From: an uncultured Bacilli bacterium
Lineage (GTDB): Bacteria; Bacillota_I; Bacilli_A; RF39; UBA660
Assembly: GCA_934141535.1 (NCBI GenBank)
Contig: CAKPCH010000001.1
Span: 1 to 64,000, forward strand
Length of the DNA: 64,000 bases
Reading direction: 5' to 3'
Both the position numbers and the translations under genes were made by a program. Positions 7,895 to 16,652 of the stretch are shown here, one piece after another (the stretch's first letter is position 1; each line of letters begins with the position of its first letter). The notes beneath the pieces were generated by a model, which searched no databases, was not told where the DNA came from, and saw nothing but the letters and a program-made list of their open reading frames with translations.

Positions 7895-9100
7895 TTAGAA
7901 TATCTTTTTATTTACATATTTTTCTATATTCATACAAGTTGGAATATCTCCTACTACATTTAAAGCGGTTGCTGGTGGATCTACTATCCAACCTATGGTT
8001 GCTATAATAGGAAATGCTTCACTACTAAATCCATATAAAGATACTATTAGCATCTCCCCTATTAATCCTCCACCTGGTATTCCAGACATAACTACTCCAG
8101 ATAAAACCGATATTAAAATTGCTATTAAGTATGTATCTATACCAGTAAAACTTTTCCCAAATATAGTAAAAAGAAATGCAATTTTTAAAATAGATGCCAT
8201 ACTAGATCCTTCCATATGCATAGTAGCACCTATAGGCATTACTGTACCACTTATATCAGAATCTATATTTAATTTTTTAGCACTCTCTAAATTAGATGGA
8301 AGACTTGCTAAGGATGAACATGTTCCAAGAGATGTTACTGTTGGAATAAATGAATATTTAAAAAATTCTTTTACTCCTTTCTTACCTTTTGCTACATAAG
8401 AATATAAAGAATAAAATATTATGAAATAAAGAATGGACATAACATAATATAATGCCATGCTTTTAGCATAACTTCCTATAATTTCTTTACCATACTCTCC
8501 TACTAAAGCTGCAAAATAAGCACATAAACCAATTGGTGCTATATACATAACTATTTTTATTACATTTAACATAACTAAAGATAAAGAATTTAATCCATTT
8601 TTTATTTTTTCTGACTTTTCACCCATCATATTAATACCAAATCCAAAAAGACATGAAAATATTATTAATGGTAACATACTACTTTTTGATAATAATAAAT
8701 TAAAATCACTTACTGTTAGCATATCTATTATTTTTTCACCTATATTAATATTTTGTCTTGTACTTTCACTAAGTAATATATTAACACCCTCTGCTGGATT
8801 AAATACTTTAACTCCTATAAGCATAAAAATAGAAGCTAACATACTTGTAATAACAAATACTATTAACATTACTCTAAATATTTTACCTAATTTTTTTAGA
8901 CTTTTTATATTTGCTATACTACTTGATATTGTAAAAAATACTAATGGTACTACTATTGTATAAAGTAAATTTATAAATATTGTTCCTATATATTTTAAGT
9001 TAACAGCACTCTCTTTAAATATAATTCCAATAATACAACCTACTATAATAGATAATAATAATATTATTGGAAATTTATAATTTTTTAAAACTCTTTTCAA
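7895..9100 (-). CDS. Dicarboxylate/amino acid:cation symporter (DAACS family)
   Basis: The 401-residue membrane protein imports an acidic amino acid, dicarboxylate or neutral amino acid with Na+ or H+. About eight hydrophobic segments flank the family hallmarks. A serine-rich re-entrant loop (about 255, TSLGTCSSLASLP) is followed by GATMHMEGSS (about 290, usually GATxNMDG), GIPGGGLIGE (about 345) and the DPPATALNVVGD end, which corresponds to the DxxRT/DRxRTxxNVxGD substrate site. The altered signatures make the substrate uncertain. The leader (9101-9168) is highly structured and includes a terminator and a sequestered ribosome site. Confidence 0.88.
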   Translation of the reverse strand: MKRVLKNYKFPIILLLSIIVGCIIGIIFKESAVNLKYIGTIFINLLYTIVVPLVFFTISSSIANIKSLKKLGKIFRVMLIVFVITSMLASIFMLIGVKVFNPAEGVNILLSESTRQNINIGEKIIDMLTVSDFNLLLSKSSMLPLIIFSCLFGFGINMMGEKSEKIKNGLNSLSLVMLNVIKIVMYIAPIGLCAYFAALVGEYGKEIIGSYAKSMALYYVMSILYFIIFYSLYSYVAKGKKGVKEFFKYSFIPTVTSLGTCSSLASLPSNLESAKKLNIDSDISGTVMPIGATMHMEGSSMASILKIAFLFTIFGKSFTGIDTYLIAILISVLSGVVMSGIPGGGLIGEMLIVSLYGFSSEAFPIIATIGWIVDPPATALNVVGDIPTCMNIEKYVNKKIF

Positions 9101-9109
9101 AATATACCT

Positions 9110-9165
9110 CCCACTAAATTATATGTATAAAAAAAATCATTAGACTAACTAGTGATTTTAGTGGG
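9110..9165 (-). promoter_or_regulatory. Structured leader of the symporter gene
   Basis: On the minus strand CCCACTAAA (9165-9157) pairs perfectly with TTTAGTGGG (9118-9110), which overlaps the GGGAGG ribosome site. Nested inside is AATCA-TAG/CTA-TGATT followed by eight T, an intrinsic terminator shape. A TATAAT at 9180-9175 would start transcription at about 9168, right before the outer arm. Both transcription and translation could be switched. Confidence 0.6.
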
Positions 9166-9245
9166 TTCAATTTTATTATACCACTTAATATTTAATAATT
9201 AAAGACTGTTTTTTTAAATTTAAAATTGATACAATTAAAAAGAGC

Positions 9246-9269
9246 CTAGAGAAAGTTCTCTAGTATTTT
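9246..9269 (+). promoter_or_regulatory. pyrG leader attenuator hairpin
   Basis: CTAGAGAA/TTCTCTAG with a 2 nt loop and a following T-run forms a terminator in the 5' leader of pyrG. Firmicute pyrG is controlled by such a leader terminator through CTP-sensed reiterative addition of G at the transcript start. A TACAAT-like -10 lies at about 9230-9235. The usual GGGC start is not evident here (AGAGCC), so the sensing step may differ. Confidence 0.6.
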
Positions 9270-9288
9270 TTGTTTTTGGAGGTGTGTT

Positions 9289-10899
9289 ATGACAAAATAT
9301 GTATTTGTAACAGGAGGAGTTGTATCAGGACTTGGTAAAGGTATAACAGCTTCTTCAATTGCTCTTTTATTAAAATCACGTGGATATAAAGTTTTTATGC
9401 AAAAATTTGATCCATATATTAATGTTGATCCAGGTACTATGAACCCTATTCAACATGGAGAAGTATTTGTAACTTATGATGGTTGTGAAACTGATCTTGA
9501 TCTTGGACATTATGAAAGGTTTATAGACGAAGAACTTAATTTTACTTCTAATATTACGAGTGGTAAAATTTATAAATCTGTAATTGATAAAGAAAGAAGA
9601 GGAGATTATTTAGGTGCTACTGTACAAATGGTACCTCATATTACTAATGAAATAAAGAATAAAGTATATGAAGCTGGGATTAGTAGTGGTGCTGATATAG
9701 TTATTACTGAGATTGGTGGTACTGTAGGAGATATAGAATCTCAAAGTTTTATTGAAGCACTAAGACAAATACAATATGAAAAAGGTAGTGAAAATACTTT
9801 CTTTGTTCATTGTACTTTAATTCCATTTATATATGGTTCTAATGAACTTAAAACTAAACCTACTCAAAATAGTGTTAGGGATTTAAGAAATATGGGAATT
9901 AGACCTGATGCTTTAGTTTGTAGAGCACCCTTTGATACAGGGGAAAATATTAAGAAAAAGCTTTCTTTATTCTGCTCTGTACCTATTAATAATGTAATTG
10001 ATTCTATTGATGTAAAAAACATTTATGAAATACCAATTAATTATTATAATCAAAAAATTGATGAAATAATTTTAAGACAATTTAATTTACCTATTAGAAA
10101 AGCTAATTTAGATGATTGGAAAAAACTTATTACTACAGTAGATAATCTTAAGAATGAGGTTTGTATTGCATTAGTTGGTAAATATGTTGAACTTCATGAC
10201 GCATATATTTCTGTAGCTGAAGCTCTAAGACATGCTGGATATAAATATAATACTAAAGTAAATATTGATTGGATTGATTCTGAAACTCTTGAAGATTCTA
10301 AAGTAGACTTAAATAAAGTTTTTAAAAATTGTAATGGTATTCTTGTTCCTGGTGGTTTTGGATCTCGTGGTATAGAAGGAAAGATTAAAGCTATAAAGTA
10401 TGCTCGTGAAAATAATGTTCCTTTTCTTGGTATATGTTTAGGTATGCAACTTGCTGTAATTGAATTTGCACGTGATGTTTGTGAATTAAGTAATGCTTCA
10501 TCTACAGAATTTAACCCTACTTGTGAAGATGCTATAATAGATTTAATGGCAGATCAAAAAGCAATAGTAAATATGGGAGGTACATTAAGACTTGGTAATT
10601 ATGAATGTACTTTAAAGAAAAATACTTTAGCTTATGAAGATTATAAGCAAGATAAAATATTAGAGCGTCATAGACATAGATATGAATTTAATAATAAATA
10701 TAAAGATTTATTAGAGAAAAAAGGCATGGTATTTAGTGGTATTAATGAAAAAGCTAATTTAGTAGAAATAATAGAATTACCTAAATTAAAACATTTTATA
10801 GCAAGTCAATTTCATCCAGAATTTAAATCAAGACCTACTAGACCACATCCTTTATTTGATTCATTTATAAAAGCTAGTTGTAATATTAAAAATATATAA
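9289..10899 (+). CDS. pyrG: CTP synthase
   Basis: It converts UTP to CTP using ATP and glutamine, the last step of pyrimidine nucleotide synthesis. The 536 residues match the family. The synthetase domain (1 to about 265) opens with YVFVTGGVVSGLGKGI and holds the QxxPHITNEIK region. The class I glutaminase domain has GGFGSRG (about 355), the nucleophile in GICLGMQ (about 384) and the C-terminal HPEF (about 514). A GGAGGTG site lies 4 nt before ATG. The gene is monocistronic with a leader attenuator and a downstream bidirectional terminator. Confidence 0.97.
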   Translation: MTKYVFVTGGVVSGLGKGITASSIALLLKSRGYKVFMQKFDPYINVDPGTMNPIQHGEVFVTYDGCETDLDLGHYERFIDEELNFTSNITSGKIYKSVIDKERRGDYLGATVQMVPHITNEIKNKVYEAGISSGADIVITEIGGTVGDIESQSFIEALRQIQYEKGSENTFFVHCTLIPFIYGSNELKTKPTQNSVRDLRNMGIRPDALVCRAPFDTGENIKKKLSLFCSVPINNVIDSIDVKNIYEIPINYYNQKIDEIILRQFNLPIRKANLDDWKKLITTVDNLKNEVCIALVGKYVELHDAYISVAEALRHAGYKYNTKVNIDWIDSETLEDSKVDLNKVFKNCNGILVPGGFGSRGIEGKIKAIKYARENNVPFLGICLGMQLAVIEFARDVCELSNASSTEFNPTCEDAIIDLMADQKAIVNMGGTLRLGNYECTLKKNTLAYEDYKQDKILERHRHRYEFNNKYKDLLEKKGMVFSGINEKANLVEIIELPKLKHFIASQFHPEFKSRPTRPHPLFDSFIKASCNIKNI

Positions 10900-10901
10900 T
10901 A

Positions 10902-10930
10902 AAAATTCCTATAATTAATAGGAATTTTTT
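10902..10930. terminator. Bidirectional terminator between pyrG and the lipoprotein gene
   Basis: AAAATTCCT/AGGAATTTT stem flanked by A-runs and T-runs on both sides, between two convergent genes. Confidence 0.8.
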
Positions 10931-10941
10931 ATATAATAATT

Positions 10942-11463
10942 TTAGTTACATGTAAATAATTCATCTTCCATATAATCTTTTGTTATACTTTCTTTAGTTG
11001 TATTATTTGCCATATCTTTATTCATATCTGATTTTAAATTATTAACTTTAGTAATTGTTAATATATTATTTTCAACTACTACTTTACAACTTTCATATCT
11101 TTCTTTAGAATAATTTTTACATTCTTTCTCAAAATATTCTTTTTCTTTATTCATATCTATATCAACTAGATATTCATATTTTTCAACATCTAAATATTGT
11201 AATAATTTATTACCATCACTACTAAAGTCATAAATTTTTAATTGCTCTTTATTAACTGCAACTGGACTATTTTTCTTTATTTCTATATCTTCTTGTGTAG
11301 GAAGAGAATATGTATCTCTTTTATCTAAATCATATTGAGTAAGTTGTACTTCTCTTTTACACTCATATTTATTTGTGAATTCTTTATTTAATGTTTCTTC
11401 ATTATTTGAACCACATCCAGATACTAAAAATAAAATTAAAAATAATAATAAAACCTTCTTCAT
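10942..11463 (-). CDS. Small lipoprotein of unknown function
   Basis: The 173-residue product has a lipoprotein signal peptide with lipobox LVSGC at about residues 14-18, so it should be lipidated at that cysteine and face outward. The mature part is charged, lysine-rich and contains a paired-cysteine pattern (YECKRE, FEKECKNY, SCKVVV, LFTCN). I recognise no domain. It is convergent with pyrG and not in an operon. It carries an ACTCC-complement (GGAGT) ribosome site. Confidence 0.7.
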   Translation of the reverse strand: MKKVLLLFLILFLVSGCGSNNEETLNKEFTNKYECKREVQLTQYDLDKRDTYSLPTQEDIEIKKNSPVAVNKEQLKIYDFSSDGNKLLQYLDVEKYEYLVDIDMNKEKEYFEKECKNYSKERYESCKVVVENNILTITKVNNLKSDMNKDMANNTTKESITKDYMEDELFTCN

Positions 11464-11518
11464 ATTTACACACTCCTTATATTAAGATTATAGCACATAT
11501 TTATTTAAAATTGAATAC

Positions 11519-11543
11519 AAAAAAATTCCAATTAAGGAATTTT
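11519..11543 (-). terminator. Terminator of the gatCAB-asnS operon
   Basis: AATTCC/GGAATT hairpin and T7 on the minus strand directly after the asnS stop. Confidence 0.75.
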
Positions 11544-12918
11544 AATAATCACAGTTTCCTGGTGTTCTATAATATGGTATTACATCTCTAATATTATCTA
11601 CTCCTGTTAGATATATAAGTAAACGTTCAAATCCCATACCAAATCCTGAATGTGGACATCCTCCAAATTTTCTTAAATTTAAATACCAGTCAAGACCTTC
11701 TTTTTCCATACCAAGTTCTGTCATTCTATCATATAGTTTTTTATAATCTTCTTCTCTTTGAGAGCCACCAATAAGTTCTCCTGCACCTGGTACTTCAAGA
11801 TCAACAGCAGCCACTGTTTCTTTATCACTATTTTGTTTCATATAAAATGCTTTTATATCTTTAGGCCAATTCTTTATAAATACTGGCCCATTAAAATATT
11901 CTGTTATATATTTTTCATGTTCTTTAGCAATATCGCTTCCATATTCTGGAGCAAATTCCCATTTTACGTCTGCTTCTTTTAATATTGTTATAACATCTTT
12001 ATGATCTATTCTTACAAATTCACTATTAATTAATTTGTTTAATTTTTCAAGTAATCCTTTTTCTACATATGAATCAAAGAATTTCATTTCACTTTCACAA
12101 TGATCAAGTACATATTTTACTACATATTTTAACATACTTTCCATAATATCCATATCTTGTTCTAGATCACAGAATGCTACTTCTGGTTCTATCATCCAAA
12201 ATTCATTAGCATGTGTTTTAGTATTTGAATTTTCTGCTCTAAATGTAGGTCCAAATGTATATGTTTTTTTATAAGCCATAGCAAATGTTTCTGCTTGTAA
12301 TTGTCCACTTACTGTAAGTGCTGCAGGTTTACCAAAGAAATCTTTTGAATAATCTACTTTACCACTCTTAGCTACTTTTTCTAAATCAAGAGTAGTTACT
12401 TGGAACATTTCTCCAGCCCCTTCACAGTCACTTGCTGTTATTAATGGAGCATGAAAATATACATAACCTCTTTCTTGAAAGAATTTATGAATAGCAAATG
12501 CTGCTACACTTCTTACACGAAATACATTATTATATAAATTAGTACGAGGACGTAAATATGCTATTTCTCTTAAGAATTCTCTTGTTGGTCTTCCTTTAGA
12601 TTGTAAAGGATAGTCATCTGGACAATCTCCTATTAAAACTATACTAGATAAATTTAACTCATGGCTTTGTTTACCACCCTCTGATTTAATAATAGTTCCT
12701 TTAACTTTAACTGAACTTCCTATATGTAATTTTTGAATTTCTTGAAAATCAGTTAATTTATTATCATATACTACTTGTAATGTTTCAAAACATGTTCCAT
12801 CATTAAAATCTATAAACCCAAATTCTTTTTGTTTTCTATGGTTTTTAATCCAACCTTCTATTTCAACTTCTTTATCTTCATATAAAGTTATATCTTTTAA
12901 TAAATCTTTTAAATCCAT
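11542..12918 (-). CDS. asnS: Asparaginyl-tRNA synthetase
   Basis: It charges tRNA-Asn with asparagine. The 458 residues form a class IIb enzyme: an N-terminal OB fold (about 1-110, EVEIEGWIKNHRKQ) and a catalytic core with motif 2 (TFGPTFRAENSNTKTH, about 225) and motif 3 (GFGMGFERLLIYLTG, about 430). The closing DVIPYYRTPGNCDY is typical of AsnRS rather than AspRS. It is the last gene of the T-box/tRNA-Asn/gatCAB unit, 3 nt after gatB. Its presence means Asn-tRNA can be made directly, so GatCAB is probably needed mainly for Gln-tRNA. Confidence 0.96.
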   Translation of the reverse strand: MDLKDLLKDITLYEDKEVEIEGWIKNHRKQKEFGFIDFNDGTCFETLQVVYDNKLTDFQEIQKLHIGSSVKVKGTIIKSEGGKQSHELNLSSIVLIGDCPDDYPLQSKGRPTREFLREIAYLRPRTNLYNNVFRVRSVAAFAIHKFFQERGYVYFHAPLITASDCEGAGEMFQVTTLDLEKVAKSGKVDYSKDFFGKPAALTVSGQLQAETFAMAYKKTYTFGPTFRAENSNTKTHANEFWMIEPEVAFCDLEQDMDIMESMLKYVVKYVLDHCESEMKFFDSYVEKGLLEKLNKLINSEFVRIDHKDVITILKEADVKWEFAPEYGSDIAKEHEKYITEYFNGPVFIKNWPKDIKAFYMKQNSDKETVAAVDLEVPGAGELIGGSQREEDYKKLYDRMTELGMEKEGLDWYLNLRKFGGCPHSGFGMGFERLLIYLTGVDNIRDVIPYYRTPGNCDY

Positions 12919-12921
12919 ATT

Positions 12922-14352
12922 TTACCTCTTTTCTATTTCCTCTTTTATTATATTTGCTGTAATACCTGGATTTGCTTGTCCTCTTGTTTCTTTCATAACT
13001 TGTCCTACAAAGTAATCAAATGTATTTTTACCTTTTTTATGATCTAATATTAAATCAGGATGAAGATCAAGTACTCTTACTACTATATCTCTTATAGTTT
13101 TATCATCAGTTATTTGCATCATTCCAAGTTCTTTAACTAGTTCTTTGGGACTTTTACCTGTAGTTAATACATGTTCAAATATAGTTTTAGATTGTTTTGA
13201 AGAAATTTTTCCTTCTTCTATTAATTTTATTAATTGTGTTAAATATTCTTCTGTTAAAGGTATATCTTTAATTTTTTTATTTTCACGATTTAGATAACCT
13301 AATATTGTTGTTGTAATCCAGTTTGAAGCACTCTTTGGATTAGCACCCATACTTATAACTTTTTCAAAATAATCTGATACATCTAAGTCATGTACTAAAA
13401 TATCTGCATCATATCTAGATAAACCTAATTCATTTATATATTTATTAACTCTATCAAATTGTAACATGGGAATATCTTTTTTTATTTCATCAATCCATTC
13501 TTGTGTTATCTTTATTGGTGGAATATTAGGTTCTATATAATATTTATAATCTATAGCATCTGCTTTTTTACGCATAGAATAAGTGCATAAATCATTTTCA
13601 TCAAATCTTCTTGTTTCTTGTACTAATTCATCAAGTCTTCCTTCTTCTAAGCACTTAATTTGTCTTTGTACTTCACATTCAATAGCTAGTTTTACATTAT
13701 TAAAACTATTAATATTTTTCATTTCTACTTTTGGGGTTATATATTCTCCATCTTCATTCATAAGGTTAACATTTACATCGCATCTCATTTGTCCTCTATC
13801 TGTCCTAGCCTCTGATACTTTAGTATAAAGAAATATTCCTTTTAGTGTTTCAAGAAAAGTTAGGGCTTCTTCAACAGAATTCATACAAGGTGTTGTAACT
13901 GTTTCAAGTAGTGGAACTCCTGCTCTATTATAATCTATTAATGAGTAATTTGAGAAGTGTTCCATAGATGCTGTATCTTCTTCAAGATGTATATCATGAA
14001 TATATATTTTTTTATCCTTACCACCTACATTAATCATAACATATCCATCCACACCTACTGGTTTTTCCATTTGTGTAATCTGATATCCTTTAGGTAAATC
14101 AGGATAGTAATAGTTTTTTCTATCAAACATAACTATATCTGGAGTTTTACAATTAAGCGCTAAAGCCATCATAAGAGATTTTCTAAATGCTTCTTTATTA
14201 GCAATAGGAAGTACTCCAGGAAATCCTAAATCTGTTGTATCAATATTTTCATTAGGATATTCAGAATATGAATTTTTAGCAGTTGAAAAGTTCTTTGAAT
14301 TAGTAATAACTTCACAGTGAACTTCAAGTCCAATAACAGTTTTATACATCAT
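12922..14352 (-). CDS. gatB: Aspartyl/glutamyl-tRNA amidotransferase subunit B
   Basis: This tRNA-binding and kinase subunit of GatCAB phosphorylates the misacylated Glu/Asp-tRNA before amidation. The 476 residues include the N-terminal cradle (VIGLEVHCEV), the conserved LGFPGVLPIANKEAF and RKNYYYPDLPKGYQI motifs, and a C-terminal YqeY-like tail (FFVGQVMKETRGQANP). It overlaps the end of gatA by 11 nt. An AAGGAGG site sits in the overlap. Either of two adjacent ATG codons can serve as start. Confidence 0.96.
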   Translation of the reverse strand: MMYKTVIGLEVHCEVITNSKNFSTAKNSYSEYPNENIDTTDLGFPGVLPIANKEAFRKSLMMALALNCKTPDIVMFDRKNYYYPDLPKGYQITQMEKPVGVDGYVMINVGGKDKKIYIHDIHLEEDTASMEHFSNYSLIDYNRAGVPLLETVTTPCMNSVEEALTFLETLKGIFLYTKVSEARTDRGQMRCDVNVNLMNEDGEYITPKVEMKNINSFNNVKLAIECEVQRQIKCLEEGRLDELVQETRRFDENDLCTYSMRKKADAIDYKYYIEPNIPPIKITQEWIDEIKKDIPMLQFDRVNKYINELGLSRYDADILVHDLDVSDYFEKVISMGANPKSASNWITTTILGYLNRENKKIKDIPLTEEYLTQLIKLIEEGKISSKQSKTIFEHVLTTGKSPKELVKELGMMQITDDKTIRDIVVRVLDLHPDLILDHKKGKNTFDYFVGQVMKETRGQANPGITANIIKEEIEKR

Positions 14353-15781
14353 ATTCCTCCTTTATTAAATCTTTATATCCTAATTCTTCTTCTATTTTAT
14401 TAGCAATGTTAAGAACTAAGCCATCTTCAAAAGCTCTTCCTGTTATATTTATACCAATAGGCATTTTATTTACAAATCCACTTGGTATAGTAATACTTGG
14501 AAAACCTCCAAAATTTCCAATAGCTAAATGATTTTCTAATAATAAATATCTTGGTGACATTCTATCTATTTCACTATCAAATAATGGAGCAACTCCACCA
14601 CTTGCTGGAAGTATCATAGCATCATATTCTTTATATAATTCATTCATTTTATCTACTATAATTCTTCTTAAGCGTTGAGCATTTTTAAATAAACGTTCTT
14701 GATTTTCTCTTTGAAGAATATAACTTCCAAGAATAAATCTTCTTTTAATTAATTCACTAAATCCATTGGTTCTAGCATTAAACATAATTTCATTTATGTT
14801 ATCGCCTTCTCCTCTTGGACCGAAAATAATTCCTGTAAGATTAGAATTATTACTTGTAGCTTCAGCGCAACTAATAGTCATATAAGAAGGATATATAGCA
14901 CGCAATAATTTTTCATCAAAAGATACTTCTTCTACTATAAAACCTAGTTTTTTACATTTTTCTATTGTTTCTTTAAATTTATTTAATACTTCTAATGTTT
15001 CGCTTCCTGCATTAGAATAAATATTAGTATCTGTTAATTCTTTTATATAAAATAATTTTTTACCTTTTATATCATTATTTATTACATCTAAGTATTTGAT
15101 TTCTTCATCATCTAATGAAGTCATATCTCTTTCATCTTTTCCTTTTATAATATCAGTTACAATAGCAGCATCTTCTACACTACGAGTAAGTACTCCAACA
15201 TGATCTAAGCTAGATGCAAAAGCAAAAAGCCCATATCTTGATATTCTTCCATATGTAGGTTTAAATCCTACTACTCCACCGAATGCTGCTGGTTTACGAA
15301 TTGAATCTCCAGTATCTGATCCTATAGCAAATGGAACTATATTGAGTGCTACACAAGCTGCAGACCCTGCACTTGAACCTCCTATTTGACGGGTAGGATT
15401 CCATGGATTTTTAACTATTCCTGTATGTCCTGTTGTTCCTGTACCTCCCATAGCAAGTTCATCTAATACTGTTTTTCCAACAAGTACTGCTCCAGCATCT
15501 TGTAACTTTTTATATACTGTAGCACTATAAACTGGTACATAATCTTTTAATATGTTTGAAGATGCTGTTGTAAGAATGTCTTTAGTAGATATATTATCTT
15601 TTAAAGCATAAGGTATACCGTTTAATAGTGATGTTGAAGGTGTATGATTATATGTATCTAATATTGTTACAAAAGAATTATATTCATCTTGATATTTTTT
15701 TGCTTTAGATACACTCTCTTTAAATAGTTGTTCACTTGTAGTTTCATTAGTATCTAATTTTTTTCTTAAATCTAATATCAT
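14342..15781 (-). CDS. gatA: Aspartyl/glutamyl-tRNA amidotransferase subunit A
   Basis: This amidase subunit releases ammonia from glutamine for GatB. The 479 residues contain the amidase signature with its Ser-cisSer-Lys triad: Lys in YALKDNIS (about 63), the glycine/serine-rich GGSSAGSAACVA (about 138) and GSDTGDSIRKPA (about 155). In the last motif GDSIRKPA replaces the more usual GGSIRQPA. It starts in a TAATG overlap with gatC, so the two are translationally coupled. Confidence 0.96.
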   Translation of the reverse strand: MILDLRKKLDTNETTSEQLFKESVSKAKKYQDEYNSFVTILDTYNHTPSTSLLNGIPYALKDNISTKDILTTASSNILKDYVPVYSATVYKKLQDAGAVLVGKTVLDELAMGGTGTTGHTGIVKNPWNPTRQIGGSSAGSAACVALNIVPFAIGSDTGDSIRKPAAFGGVVGFKPTYGRISRYGLFAFASSLDHVGVLTRSVEDAAIVTDIIKGKDERDMTSLDDEEIKYLDVINNDIKGKKLFYIKELTDTNIYSNAGSETLEVLNKFKETIEKCKKLGFIVEEVSFDEKLLRAIYPSYMTISCAEATSNNSNLTGIIFGPRGEGDNINEIMFNARTNGFSELIKRRFILGSYILQRENQERLFKNAQRLRRIIVDKMNELYKEYDAMILPASGGVAPLFDSEIDRMSPRYLLLENHLAIGNFGGFPSITIPSGFVNKMPIGINITGRAFEDGLVLNIANKIEEELGYKDLIKEEYDV

Positions 15782-16071
15782 TATCCCACCACCCTTGGAA
15801 CTTTAACTTGATCTGCTTTTGTTTCTTTAGCATTTTTTAATGCTTCATCACTAGTTAATGTATTAACAGCTTTATCTTCTCTTAATGTAGCATGATATAT
15901 TACATATGGAAATGTCATAGGTTCTACATTTTCTATACCTTCTATTTCTCCAATAAGAGCCATATGTTGTTCTATTGTTTCAAATTCTTTTAACGTTCTA
16001 TCATATCCATCCAAATCCATATCAAACATAAGTTTTGCAGCATAATCTTTTAATTTTTCACGTGTTACCAT
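15781..16071 (-). CDS. gatC: Aspartyl/glutamyl-tRNA amidotransferase subunit C
   Basis: This 96-residue belt subunit stabilises the GatA-GatB interface. It shows the family pattern: a helical N-terminus with LKDYAAKLMFDMD, then FETIEQHMALIGEIEGIENVEPM. It has a strong AGGAGG site and is the first protein gene after the two tRNA-Asn genes. A terminator-like hairpin stands between it and the tRNAs. Confidence 0.93.
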   Translation of the reverse strand: MVTREKLKDYAAKLMFDMDLDGYDRTLKEFETIEQHMALIGEIEGIENVEPMTFPYVIYHATLREDKAVNTLTSDEALKNAKETKADQVKVPRVVG

Positions 16072-16088
16072 ATTTCCTCCTAATAAAC

Positions 16089-16112
16089 AAAAAACAAGTC
16101 ATAAGACTTGTT
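16089..16112 (-). terminator. Hairpin between tRNA-Asn genes and gatC
   Basis: A perfect AACAAGTC/GACTTGTT stem on the minus strand is followed by TTTTTGTTT. I see no promoter between it and gatC, so the protein genes probably depend on readthrough, and the hairpin may lower their expression relative to the tRNAs or mark an RNA processing point. Confidence 0.65.
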
Positions 16113-16124
16113 ACTATTTTAAAA

Positions 16125-16200
16125 TGGCGCCTCTTGTAGGACTCGAACCTACGACCTAACGGTTAACAGCCGTGCGCTCTACCGACTGAGCTAAAGAGGC
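16125..16200 (-). tRNA. tRNA-Asn (GUU), copy 2
   Basis: A 76 nt cloverleaf with the CCA end encoded. The anticodon loop CTGTTAA gives GUU. The acceptor stem GCCTCTT/AAGAGGC differs from that of the neighbouring copy while the body is identical. Confidence 0.96.
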
Positions 16201-16205
16201 ATAAA

Positions 16206-16281
16206 TGGCGCTCAATGTAGGACTCGAACCTACGACCTAACGGTTAACAGCCGTGCGCTCTACCGACTGAGCTAATTGAGC
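16206..16281 (-). tRNA. tRNA-Asn (GUU), copy 1
   Basis: A 76 nt cloverleaf with encoded CCA and anticodon GUU. The acceptor stem is GCTCAAT/ATTGAGC. It begins right where the T-box leader ends. Confidence 0.96.
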
Positions 16282-16543
16282 AAGTAAATAGTAATTCGTC
16301 TCATCTTGGGACGAGACTACCCGCGGTGCCACCCAAATTGTTTAAAAACCACTCTACCGATTCTATCAAATCGTGTAATTAATAACGGATTACAGCCGAT
16401 TAATCCTACTAATTTCAGACTAATAACTCAGAAGTGTTATTCATAATATACTTAATTGTTTGCTCTCACCTATTCAAACTCTCTTTTAATCAGTACCTAT
16501 TATTACTTCTCTTCTTCAAAGTTTTTAAAACACTTATGTATTA
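16282..16543 (-). promoter_or_regulatory. T-box leader, Asn specifier
   Basis: The minus strand holds the T-box bulge sequence GGGTGGCACCGCGG (16334-16321) and a stem I region with GGTGAGAG. A specifier-loop context GAAT-AAC-ACTTC puts the codon AAC (Asn) at 16438-16436. A 7 bp GTCTCGT/ATGAGAC hairpin follows the antiterminator, but its T-run is poor. The leader reads uncharged tRNA-Asn and controls two tRNA-Asn genes, gatCAB and asnS. Confidence 0.88.
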
Positions 16544-16572
16544 ATTATAGTTTAGAAAATTTAATTTGTCAA
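16544..16572 (-). promoter_or_regulatory. Promoter of the Asn T-box unit
   Basis: Consensus TTGACA (16572-16567), 17 nt spacer, TATAAT (16549-16544). Confidence 0.85.
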
Positions 16573-16652
16573 TACTTTTTTTAATATTAAAATATATTAT
16601 TTATATTCTATTAATTTAATTTATTTTGTTATATAATATATTTGGTGATTTT

